A stretch of 64,000 nucleotides of DNA, taken from positions 54,379,485 to 54,443,484 of the forward strand of contig NC_086248.1 of NCBI RefSeq assembly GCF_021018805.1, written 5' to 3'. Below, one piece after another: positions 1 to 12,400 of this stretch. How positions within the stretch are numbered: the first letter of the stretch is position 1; each line of letters opens with the position of its first letter. The DNA comes from Prinia subflava. Its lineage: Eukaryota > Chordata > Aves > Passeriformes > Cisticolidae. The notes under the pieces were generated by a model. That model worked only from the letters and a program-made list of their open reading frames with translations, was not told where the DNA came from and made no database searches. The position numbers were made by a program, and so were the translations under genes.

Positions 1-322
1 AGTAAAGGAGACTGAAGTGCTTCATCACCTTGTTTCAGTTCAAATATTATCTAATAAACATTCTTTGTTTTAGTCAATGCAAGATCCATGTCATGTGTAT
101 AGTGATTTTTTTTTCAAAAAGGATATGCAGGTGAGGAAAAGATCTGGTTCTGTGATCACATCTTTACCTTATGCAAGCAAAAGTGTCTGTTCATTTGAAT
201 CAAAATGAAACATAATCAGGTCAGTCGTGTGCTTCTGTTAAAAGACATCATTTAAAATAGAGTTTCCATGTTTGGTGTAACTACTGGCTTTGTCTACTTA
301 AATGATTTTTTTGAATCTCTAG
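1..322 (+). other. LAMA2: LAMA2 intron (3' end only)
   Basis: AT-rich intron sequence ending in the acceptor ...gaatctctag. No earlier exon is visible in the first 322 bases. Confidence 0.85.
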
Positions 323-482
323 GACTGGGAAAAATGGCACAATATCAGTGCGAGCTTTGGATGGTCCTAAAGCCAGCATCGTGCCAGCCACATTCAGTGC
401 TGTCTCCCCTCCTGGATATACCATTCTGGATGTGGATGTTAATGCTGTGCTGTTTGTTGGTGGTTTAACAGAAAAAATTAAG
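323..482 (+). CDS. LAMA2: LAMA2 exon, LG1 domain
   Basis: 160-nt exon: one base completing a split codon, then 53 codons. It encodes the later strands of laminin G domain 1, starting TGKNGTISVRALDG and ending FVGGLTEKIK. Acceptor tctctag, donor aag|gtaatg. It leaves phase 0. LG1-3 carry the alpha7beta1/alpha6beta1 integrin-binding function in this chain (family knowledge). It is the first exon of the gene inside the window. Confidence 0.95.
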
Positions 483-3400
483 GTAATGCCTTTTCTTATG
501 TTACTGTGTTAGCTGGCTACTTGTGTAGGCAAATTTTGTTATTGCTTAAAATAGAAATAGGGAATTTTAATATGCTGGTGTCATTGCAGTAGGTGCTTCT
601 ACTGCAAGTAGTACACTTGCACTTTTGAAAGGTTGTTGGGATTTGCCTCAACCGAGATGCACAGATACAAGATTTCACTGCCCACAATGTAACCTTCTGA
701 TCGGAAGCCCTGTAGCTGGCTGTATTGATGCAGCATTTAGCCCAAACAACTAATTCCTGCTGAATGGATGGATGCTTTACCCTTGACACACTGCTGCCCT
801 GACAAGCTTTCAGTTTCTGAGTGACAGGAACTCATTTCTGTTTCTGTACATTTCTGGTCTCCTACCAATGTATATGGGAGAATATTTTCCCTTGCATTTG
901 GGGTTTTTCCTTTGTCATGTATGCACAGTATCACTTCTTCCTTTGTAGTCTGCTTTTGATGTTTCTGCTTTATTTTCCTCATTTTTTGTTCCTGGTTCCC
1001 TCCCTGTTCCCCTACAGATATCTGCATCGTACTGCTGATCAATTTTCTCTTCTGTCTGTTCATTTTCCTGGTGACATCTTCTACCTTTACTAAACTTCAT
1101 GGGATGAAACAAAGATATATGCCAAATAGAATAGATGGAAATCTTTTGAAAAAATTAATCCCCAATAAAAACAATTTAGCACTTATTTTCCTATGGCATT
1201 CTTTACAAAACAACTTAAATTAACTATTCTGTTCCTGATCAACATTTTAGCATTTGAAAAGAAGCTAAAATTTAGATTTTCTCAAATAGTGAACTCACTT
1301 TTTTTACTCTCAGGTTTGTATAAGTCCTAAAGTGTTAAAACAACACTACATGCAGAAAAACGGAAGTGCAAAACTTGATGTCAAAACAGCTGTTTTCAAC
1401 CTCAGTAAGGGTTGTCCAAATGTATTCTGAAGAACTCTCTATTTTTTTTTATTTTAGTCAGGAAAATCTTCCTGAATTCTTTTTCCTCCAATAATGAAAA
1501 TAAGACAAGGGCAGCAGTAGTAAGGCAGTCTATTTTAAGTTTGGTATGACTGGTATATTTTCAATGTAGAATTTTAAACACTGTCAGATTTGTTTTGTTC
1601 GAATACAAAACAAATTCAGTTCAAAAACTGAATTAAAATAGAACTTCAGGTTTTTGGGAATTTCTGTCATCATATGTTACAGTTGTACGGCTCACAAAAT
1701 GAAGACCTTAACCAGGACTTGTCTAAAACTGTGCAGCTCTTTCGACATTTAATCAAGGTTACTGGTATATCTTAGGCCACTGACTCAAAAATCTGCTTTT
1801 TCATATTATTGGGGTTTGGAATGCTTTAGATTTGTCCTACAGTTTTGTCCACATCCCTTTTGGCATGCATTTCTGTGGTGTATTCAAAAAGAAAATTAAT
1901 TTTCATTTTTTAAAAACATCTTTCATCTGAGTTGCAGAAGACTATGATACTTGGATGTCATGAATTTCTTATAAGTGACATTAAGTTCATACTTGTTGCT
2001 AATTAAAACCTATCCAATTACCCTGGGACATATCAGTAGCACATTAAGTCTTTTGACTTCCTTGAGCTATCTTCCTTGAGTATTTTCAAATTGCACTTCT
2101 CCAGGTTCTCTTGCGAGATCTTATTTGTAATTGCTGCAAAAACAGCAGGTGCTTATCTATCTCAAATAGCTGAGTGTATAAATTTTTATTCAGCTCATAT
2201 TGATGAACTGAAATTTAAATTAATCAGGGTATTTTTAGAAGGATAATTTTTAGCGGAGTACTCTGTGTACTGTCAAATATCATTGCCTTCATCATGGTAC
2301 CACACCATGTTCTAATGGGCATACTCTATGTGCATGACCCTAGCCTAATGAGTTCTGATGGGACATGTGCTTTAATTGCTTTGTCCTCTGCACGTTTTTC
2401 TGCATCCAGAATTCAGCATGAAATTTACAGGTATAACCATTCAGTTCTCAGTCTGTCTTTTAGCTTTGACAGTCTGCTCAAATTCCAGGGTTTCAAGCAC
2501 TACAAGAGGAACACCTTGCTTATTGTATTGTGGGCAAGATTGCTCATAGTCTTTTCTTGAAAGTCTGAAATTAAAACCCAGCTAGGCCTTGAACAGGTGA
2601 GAGCAGCCAGCTCTCTGAACAGCCAGGAGAACTGATGGTGGAAGCCAAAGCAGCTCCTTGTTCTTTAGGACTTGTTCTCCCTGGGCCTTCCCAAGAGTCT
2701 CAAATCTAAATGGTATTTCCCGTTCGGACTAATACAAAGTTCAGTTCACATTTTCACTGATCAATTGTTCTGTAGGAGGGCTTCTCAGATTAAATAATAC
2801 TCTTGGCATTTAAAATACTGTGAAATATCTTATGGGGTTTTTTTTATGATTTTATGTGGAATTGTATATGGTATTTATTTTTTTGATTTTGTACTGTTTT
2901 TATGTTTTCAGATGCAGTAAATTACTTCAAATTCAGTTCTAAGGAGGTTTATGTTCTCTGTTGCAGAAGTCAGATGCTGTGAGAGTCACCACTTTCACTG
3001 GCTGCATGGGCGAAACCTTTCTAGACAGCAAGCCCATAGGACTCTGGAATTTCAGGGATATCGAAGGCGACTGCAAAGGGTGTGCCGTCAGGTAGGTAAA
3101 GCACTGACTGTTTCTGTGCTTCTTTAGGGAGCCTGTCTGCAGTGACATTGCATTCAGTGGTAAGTAGCAGGATTTCCCCAGCAGCCATCAAATTGCAGTG
3201 TGCATGAAGCAGAAGTTAGGTTGCCACTGCACCAAGGGGGCAAGCAGCCAGTCTGGGTAAACAGAAACAGTCAAAGCGTGAGAGAGCGTGGGAGCCACAG
3301 TGAACTGAGTCTGGCTCATGGACAGCTGTGGTGTGGGTGCCTGCATGTTTTAGGGTGACTTTGTGATGCCTGTATCTTTAATCGTTTGTTTTGTGTGTGC

Positions 3401-6400
3401 TGTATATTGTGTTCTGTACTTTTAAGACTAATTTTGAGAGTGAAACAGAAAGAAGAAGCACACAGTTTGTTTTGTAGAAAACTGCTTGACTCTTACACAT
3501 TCCTTTTTTGGCAGTTGTTTGTCTGAGGCACGGACAGTAGTGAGACAGAGATCTCTTGTGCTTTTTAGTTAGTTTTAGCTAGTTAGGGCAGAGAAGTTTT
3601 CTGGACTGGTTTTTTTTTGTGTGTGTGTGTGGTTTGTTTTGTGGGGTTTTTTTGGGTTTTTGTTGTTGTTGTTTTCTGTGTTGTTGGGGTTTTTTTTCCA
3701 AAAAAAAAAAAAAAAATAGAAGTTTCGCCCAAATGTACCCTAAACCAAGAGAGGGCATTTCTTACGTGGCATGGAGCATAGTCCAGTGTCTCAAGGTGTC
3801 TTTCACAGCCACCAGGGTAGTGAGCAGAGACCTCACAAAAGAAAGGCGTTTGCATTCTCAAAACAGAATGGGAAATTCTGTCCCTGTCAGTGGGAGGTTT
3901 GAAAAGACATTAAACCAAGTTCACGAAGACTCCCAGGAGCTGTGCCCCCATTTCCCTAGCCCTGCACTTTTTATTTTAACTTCACATGGCAAAAGAAAAT
4001 GGTTGGAATTGTTCTTTCCAGCCCACAGGTGGCAGACGGTGAGGGAACAGTGCAGTTTGACGGTGACAGCTATGCCATGGTGAGCCGGCCAATCCGCTGG
4101 AACCCCAATATTTCCACAGTCATGTTCAAGTTCAGGACCTTCGCATCAAATGCTCTGCTGATGTATCTCGCTACTGATGACTTGGTAAGAGCAGCCAGCT
4201 AACCTCTACGCTCCTTGCAGGTTTCACGCCCTCTTGGCAGTCACCGAATTCATCAGATCATGACAACAATTAGTAATTAAGGTACCTCTATCCTGGTGTG
4301 ATGTTGCCTGGTATCACACTTCAGTGCTGGCCAACTGAAGACAGTGTTATAGTATGGAGGTTGACTATCTAATGTTTAGGGGGAATAAATGGGGATCATT
4401 ATGTTACTCTAAGGAGAATTCCAGCTTTTCTGAAATTATTAATTAATTTTGCTTTATCCCAGACGTTTATGTGTGTGAACATTTTCAGTTGTGCTTGTCT
4501 GTTCATAGTTTAAAATATCACAGTGTAATGGCAGGGGGAATATGGGAAGAGATGTATCTTATATAGAAATCCTGTTCGTATAAGGAAAATGTTTATATTT
4601 TATTAAATGGGTTTAAAGGGGGACGGGCGCAACAAATAAGATGTAATAGTGATTGTGTTTTTCCAATATCTACAAATGGTGTCCCTTACCACTAAAACAG
4701 AGAATAGAAACATGAGTTTGAAAGTTGTTTAAGGTTTATTCATGTACAGTATCAAATGTGTGTGGATAACAGGAAAAAATTATTTATAAAGACACCTGAC
4801 CAGATCTGAATAACTCATCTTTGGCGTCTCTGATGCAGATTGATTTGCATGATTGACAGGGAACAGAGTCTTTCTCTTATCTTTTTCATATGGGGCAGAA
4901 ATTATGTACGGTAGTTTTCACTGATGGTGTGAAAAATTACTGAGCACTTGCTATTTTGAAAAAACTGTGTTTGTATAAATCAGTGTCATTTCAGATTCCT
5001 GTATTTTGGAAATAATTATCAAAATAGCTGGAATTATCAAGGAGGAGGGTGCTCCTCCTGACTGACTGTAGCAAAAGCTAGAATTTTATTATGATAATGA
5101 AAAATTTATTTAGCTTTTCTAATGAACTTTATAATTGAATATTGAAAGTATAATTAATCTCATTATTTTAGATTATTTTATATAGTTATTGCTGACTTAC
5201 ATAATTTTCTATGAAAAACACATTTAATTGAAATCTCAAAACACAAGCAACTGGTCCCTGGTATATTTTGTCTCTTATAATACTGTCCCACTGCATAAAA
5301 ACTTGGAGGATGCTCTTTCTAATGATGCATGGATAGAGATGCCTGAGCATCTAGAATACTGAGTTTGTTCAGTTTTACTCTGAGAAGAGGTGGAATTGAC
5401 CATGACCAAAATGATAATAAAAATTTCTGTGATATATTTTTGTCCTGGGTCACAGTTCCACCATTACTTACCTGACGGCTTTCATGCTGTCTGGTTCTCT
5501 GGCTATTTGTTTAGCTCTTTGTATCCTGCCACCTCTTTTTTTGGAGGTAGTGCAGCGTATATCATTGCTCCAGTCAGCCATTTCCAGTTGCTGCTTGGAT
5601 ACTGGAGTCAGTGGTTGATGAAAATAAGAGCGTTCATTGCTCTCTTTGTCTCCATCTCTCTGTTGCTTCTGTAGATTATTCTCTGGAAATCTGGTAAAAC
5701 ATACCCAGTTTACCATCTCCACTATTTTTGTTTTCTACCTTGCAAGTTTAAATCTAGCTGAGGTATGCAATATATACACTAATTATAGTACAAACATACA
5801 CTGGGTATTAGTTGAGAAAGCTGAGTATTAGTTTCAGGTAATTATAATGTCTGTTTTTATCTTCAATCTAAAATAAAGTACAGCTATCCCATCAAATCTC
5901 CAGTTAAGATGCCAGCAAAATTCCAACTAAATTAACAATCCAAAAGAGAATATAAAGGAAGAAAAGAGCTTGGCATCAAACAATTGTGTACAAGAGCTCT
6001 GGGTAGTAAGTTGCATCATTTTTTAAAGCTTGAAAAATGTTGTCTGTAGTCACCCAGGATTAAAAAGTGTTTATTTCATGTCTTATGCCTCTTACCAAAA
6101 TGGACAAGAATCATAATCGTGTCTCTAACCCTTTTCATTAACAGAAGGATTTCATGAGTGTAGAACTCAGTGGTGGGCGTATAAAAGTCAGCTACGATCT
6201 GGGTTCAGGTACAGCTTCAGTTATCAGCAACCAAAATCATAATGATGGCAGATGGAAATCTTTCACCCTGTCAAGAGTTCAAAAGCAAGGTGAGGTCCTG
6301 TGGTGTCAGCACCATGACTTTTCCAGTTGTCTGTGCACTACCATCTAATCACAGGGAAGATGCTGTGGGAATTATAAGTTCTGGTGATTTAGCAGCTTCT

Positions 6401-9400
6401 TTTGTTTAGATTATAGGAGTGTTGAGTTGCATGTGCGTGATTGCACTGTCAAACGGGGCTTTATGAACAGGTAACCTATTTTTCAGGCATATTTTTTATA
6501 CAGTCATAAATTGCATTCTAAAATTCTTCTGACTGGGGAAAAAAGAAGTCTTTTCATCAGTTCCCTAGTGTTGTTCCAAATCATGAAACACACATGTGAT
6601 TTTTGGTAGGACAGGAATAGCTTTTATGCTGTACAGTCCTCTCATGCTCAGCATATACCAAAGGCTTTAAAAAAGCAGTGACTTTAGTACTGATAGTACA
6701 GTATCTGACTAGACAAACACCACTACTTTATCTTCCCTAGTGATCTGCATTGTGCCATGAACTGAATCTGCATGGGAACAACTGGGAACGTCTCCAGAAG
6801 TTCTACTAATTCTTTAAAGCGTTTCTGGCACAAGATGTGAAGTGGTGGAATTTGATAAGATAACATAAACTACTGGTTATCATGCTGGCAAAGCCCTGTT
6901 TTTGTTTTGTAGTCTGGTTATAGGGCTGGTAGAATCTTACCTGAGCTAAACTGTGACATACTCTGTGCTTTTGCAGTTTGAATTTTTACTGCATTCTGAA
7001 TCTTTGGGGTCACCACAAGCCTCTAAACACATTCCTCTGCCTCTTGCCCCCTGCAGTGCCAGCTCTCTACCTGGCCTTCACACCTCACACTGTCCCTCTT
7101 CCTTGTCATTTGGCTGAAGTAGACTTGGGAGTTGGGACAGTGGCCAAAATAATTTAATGATCTTACTTGCAGATTTGCTGCACCTTTAGAGGAGGAAGGT
7201 CTTACTGGTAGCCAGTTATCGTAGTTCATACTTAACCCAAGAGGTATTAATATAAAACACAATGTAATGTAATTGTAACTTACCAAAAGCATTCAAACAT
7301 TGTGTATTTATAAAAATACAGGTATATAAATGAAAGGAAAATTAATCTGGTTTTGGTAAGGTGTATTAGAAAGTCTGTCTATTCAGTTCTCAAGGAAAGA
7401 AGGAAAGAAATCCTTTCTTTTCATCCCTGTATATCTTGGGGCCTGCTCAGCATTTTTCACTGAGTCTTATTTCTTTTATTGAACTTTATATTCTGTATTA
7501 ATCCGTACATTAAAAATATGCATGGAGCAAGCACCTAAATAGGATGGCTGCATGTAGCACATTACTGATTCCAGACAGCAACTGCTTTGGGTTTGAAAGT
7601 GGTTTAGAGTGACTGATCACCAATCTCTAAGGCACATAATGACAGTGCTTAACAAACTTTTACACTAAAAAATCCTGTTCAAGAGGCAATCTTTGGACTG
7701 AGATCACAAACTAAATGTAAAATGATCTCTTGTCATGACTATGTCCCAAAGTGTTAGCTCCAAATTACAGTGACACAAAGAAGGCACCAAATTGAAACAG
7801 GTTTAGAGAATATATAAAAATAAAGTGTACAGAATTGCTATAGCTTTCCAGGTTGTTATGGAAACAGAGGAAAGTGCAGTTTTCTTCCCCTGCCCATAAT
7901 TGATAATGTGGAAAGCCAGTATCTTAACTGCAAAATACAGCCCTCCTTGCTTCTTCCTTTTCCTGCTAACCCTCCAAATATTTTTCTGTTGGTTTTTTAC
8001 ATAAAAATATCTATCATGAACAATGATGTGTTAAACTAATCTCAAATATCTTTCAGCCAACATATCAATTGTAGACATAGACACCAATGAAGAAGAGACC
8101 ATAGCAACAACTTCTACAGGCAGCCACTTTGGACTCAACTTAAAAGGGCACGAGAAAATATATTTTGGGGGCTTGCCAACCCTGAGAAATCTAAGGTAAC
8201 GTGGCTCAAACTAGTTTCTTTAGTTTTGGTAATGGGATGTAAGTACAATGTAATCTTATTGGCTGCATTTATTTCTCAAGTTCATTTGCAGTAAATGAAT
8301 GGTGAATTCCCAATGTACCCTGGGAATGCCACAGCAGAATAATGCTTTATTTGCATACATTTTGTGTTTCACACAGCTCACCTTACACAGATGCAATGGC
8401 AGTGACGCTTGCAGTGCAGTACATCTTTCTGATTCTGTGCAAAAACCATGATGTAGCTGACTTTTTAAGTATTTATTTATTTGATGCATAGAGTTTATGA
8501 CTGCAGATTCAGAGAATTGGCTCAATACCTTCACAAAATTAAGGACAAGTGTTTACTTTGTGCATGAGTAGAGAAACTGACCTACAGACTATTCCACATG
8601 GGATTACTGCTTAATGAGTATCCATGTTTTGCATAATCAGTGTCAGTATATTTCAAATATGTATTAAAATATTTTGCTTAGATATAATTTTAAATTATTT
8701 GTAGATTTTAGTTCCTGGTGTCCTTAAATAAAATTCCTCCTGTATTCAGGACTTAAAGTATATGATACAATACTCTTCATATATTTAATGTAGCATAATG
8801 AAATATTTTCCCTTCAGAAGTCTGATCCTGAATTTCCTACACAAATATAAAATTCCCAGTAATTATTTGTTAAATATTGCATAGTAATATTCATAAATGT
8901 TAACTTCAGCATAAATAGACTAAAGAAATGGGTTAATAGATATTTGAATTTAGTAACTTTCTTTCATGGCTTTAAATAGACAAAAAAACTTACTTAAAAT
9001 TTAAATGAATATTCAGCAGTTTTGCAGTGACAAGAACAAGAGAATTCTGTGCTACAATGAACAGATGAGCAACACAGAAACAGGCCCATTAATCTATGTC
9101 AGCTTTAACTACATGACATAATGAGAGCCTTGAAGTGGTCTTGTTCACAAGGAACTGTTGTGTTTAATCCACAGACTCTTCTGCCACTAAAAGAATGGGC
9201 ATATTTGTTAATTTATTAGGATAATCATTGACCTCTTATGTCAAATCACCCAGCAATAAAAAGATCTAAGATCTATTTCACTCATGAAATAAAACACTAT
9301 ATTATGTAATTGTGAAATCACACCAGTGCATAACAAAATGTCTGGAGTAATTATCTTCCACTTCCTTTGTGGATGCCCAGAAAATCAGTGTGCCACAGCT

Positions 9401-12400
9401 ACTTTGACCTATGGTAACTATTCTGCCTACAGCTATGATTCGTCAGTGCCTGAGGCAAGATTAACGTTATGGCAAATTAGAATCAAAAGTAGTGAAAGGG
9501 GGATTAGGGCAAAGCTGAGCTCCTGCAAACAATAGACACTGAGGTATCCATGACTGTAATTACCAGATCATGTCAGTCGTGCCAAACTGTTTTACATGGT
9601 TTGCTTGTGCTCTTGGCCAAGTGTAGTATCAAGTTATAAAAACCCTCTGATGTGTTACATTTTAAGGTAGCTGTTTGTGAAGTAAACCTGTTAATTGTTA
9701 TAGCCTGATAGCATACACAGAATCTCACCTCTTATTATATGTTGTTTGTAAATGATGTGCACCTGTTTCACTGTGAAATGGCTGAACCTTTCTAATAAGT
9801 ATCACAGAACAACAATACAAGAAGCACCATTTGCTACAATTAATGCCACGTTGTTGTTTTCTTTTTTTTTTTTTCTTCCTCACCCCAGTATGAAAGCAAG
9901 GTAAAAACAATCAGATTATTTGCATGACTTGCATGTGTCTAGTTAAAGTGCAGCTTGAAAGCACGGGTGGCACCGCAGCAGCAGCAGCAGCTTGGGCAGT
10001 CTCTAGAGCAGCTGCTGCGCCAAGGCTCTCAGTTCAGCGAGCTGCTCCTGCCACAGCCAGCAAAGCGGCTCCCGAGGGCTCACACTGTGCACACACCTAC
10101 ACAAGCAGCTTCTCTTTCCTCAGGCAGCTGCTTACTTCAGCTGTGTGCAGCTTGTGACACTGCAATGCCCTGGAAGTGAAGCTCCAGCCAGCTGTGTTGC
10201 TGCCCTTGGCTCCCACCTCCGGGCTGTAGGGGCAGTGGAGTCCCATGTGAGGTGGGGAACGCCGTGCTCAGAGGCAGTGAAGCACTCACTGAGGAGAGCA
10301 TGAAAGCAAGGTGGAGATTTTTGTGAAATTTGCCACTTCAGATGTTAAGAACAGGAGTATGAGGGAGAGAGAGGGGAAATAGGGGGGAGTCACCTGTTTC
10401 TGACAACAATTTCACTTTGCAGCTATTTGTATACTTTGCTTTTGCTTTGGTATGCTCAGCTATGCACTGATCTTCACTGTGTTTTGGAGTGTAATTCCTG
10501 GCTTGAATTGGAAAAATAGAACTTCACCCCCACACTCCTGTCCTGAAACTCAGAAAGATTATTTCCTCTCAAGCTCCAGAAATTGCTGCTTGTTTTCCCT
10601 CAAAACTGGCCTATCTTGGCAAAAAAGAACTAAAAAAAATACCCAAAACACAAACCAAGAATTATGCAAGATCTTAGTGAACTTGGACCTTGTTTGGTGT
10701 ATTTTGGAAAGGAAGAAAGAAGTTTTAAGAAAACATCAAGGAAGTGTTCAGTGTTTGCAAAGAGGTTGAGCCAGACAACCCATGGTGCTCCCTTCTAACC
10801 TTACCCATTCTGTGATTCTGTGATTCTGTGATATGGGTTGGGAATTATAACAGCAACTGTTTGTAACCGGGCAGGATGAGGACAGTCTGTCACTGGACAA
10901 GGCAGGAAAGGGTAGTAGCAAAAATGGATCCTGGATGGCAAAGACTATGGGCACCAGTGACAATGATAACAGCAAAACTGGTCTTCTGCTGGTAAGATAA
11001 ATCCATAAAGGAACTGGAGAAGAGCTAGGAAATAAAAATGAAAAATGAAAGGTGAACATAGCTACTTGACTGTAAATAAAGCAGCATATGGATCATTTTA
11101 GTAAACCAGATGCTTGCTTTAACTTATGCAGAGTCTACTAATTTGCCAGAGAATACATCACGCTTGCTCAGTTGGCTATACTGCAAAGAATGGCTTTCAG
11201 TGCCAAAACATGCAGCTGAATAGTATCTATGCAAAATGTTTTTATTTTGTAATTAATGTTCTTTAAATTTTTTTCTTTCCTTCTAGAGAAGTGAAGTGTT
11301 TGTTGCTTCCCCCCTTCCCCACATCGCCCCAGTTTTAACTCCTTATTTATTTCCTGAATTAATTTTTCTCTCTTTGAGCTGTTTATACTATTCAGATATT
11401 CTAGTACACATGCATGGGTAATATTTTTTAGGGAATTAAATAGTGCTCTTTTTTTTTATTTTTGGATTTACTGTTCATGGTATCAATGGCAGCTTTTTTT
11501 CTGAAGTGACTTCATAAGGCTTTTCTTCTGGCACGCCTGGTTCAGATGTTACCAGCAGTTGTGGTCTCATTCTGGTGTACCTGGGCCTGCGAAATCATAC
11601 TTTTGCAAGATAGTTTTGGTGTTACTTTCAAGGGGTTTCTCATTTCCTCTCATCAGCCAGCTGATGAATCAAACATGGAACTTGAATTCCATAATAATAT
11701 TTTCCTGTCTTGGATGGATAGTTACATTCAGTAACAAGCCCAAGTGCTTTGTTTTGTTTAACTGCCGGGAAAAGTCAGATGTATTGCTGTGTCCTAAGAA
11801 AATATGGAGCAGATTTCATAAGAAAGATACTGGAAATATAAAATAAATGTTGGTCCACCTGACTGCATTCCTGAAATGTATTGGCAAAAACTTTATTCAA
11901 ATATTTGTATGCTGCTAAAGTTCTTTCATTGCATCTAGCATGCAAAAAGAGGATTGAAACATGTTTTCCAGTTAAGGTCTCTACTTACTGTTATGATTTC
12001 CTAGCTTGCACCTTTGTGCTTTGCCAAGGAACAACAATTTCCTTATTTCATAGCTCACTGCATTTTAACACCAAAGGTGATAGTTCTCCTTTACCAAAGG
12101 AAAAACACAAAAACCAAAACAACCAACCAAAAACCCTTAAAGGAAAGAAAGAACTGAGAAGGGGGCTGTTGTCAATTGGAGATGAGATGAACCTCTTGTT
12201 ACACCTTTGAGTGATGCAAGGCAGAGTGCAATGTGTGCTGATAGACTGTAGAAGGTAACATATATTTGAGTGTGTGTAGTTAAAATAAAAATCAGCATCT
12301 GTGCATCTGAAAGTGTACGTATGTGTGGCTGACTGTTCTCCCTAAACTCTATTTTTGAAAACACATTGTACTTCTAAATGTTTTTTAGGCCTGAAGTGAA

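Noticed and set aside
3583..3861. Open frames across the T/G and poly-A tract
   Set aside because: They result from low-complexity sequence. The true coding sequence nearby is exon 4022-4184.
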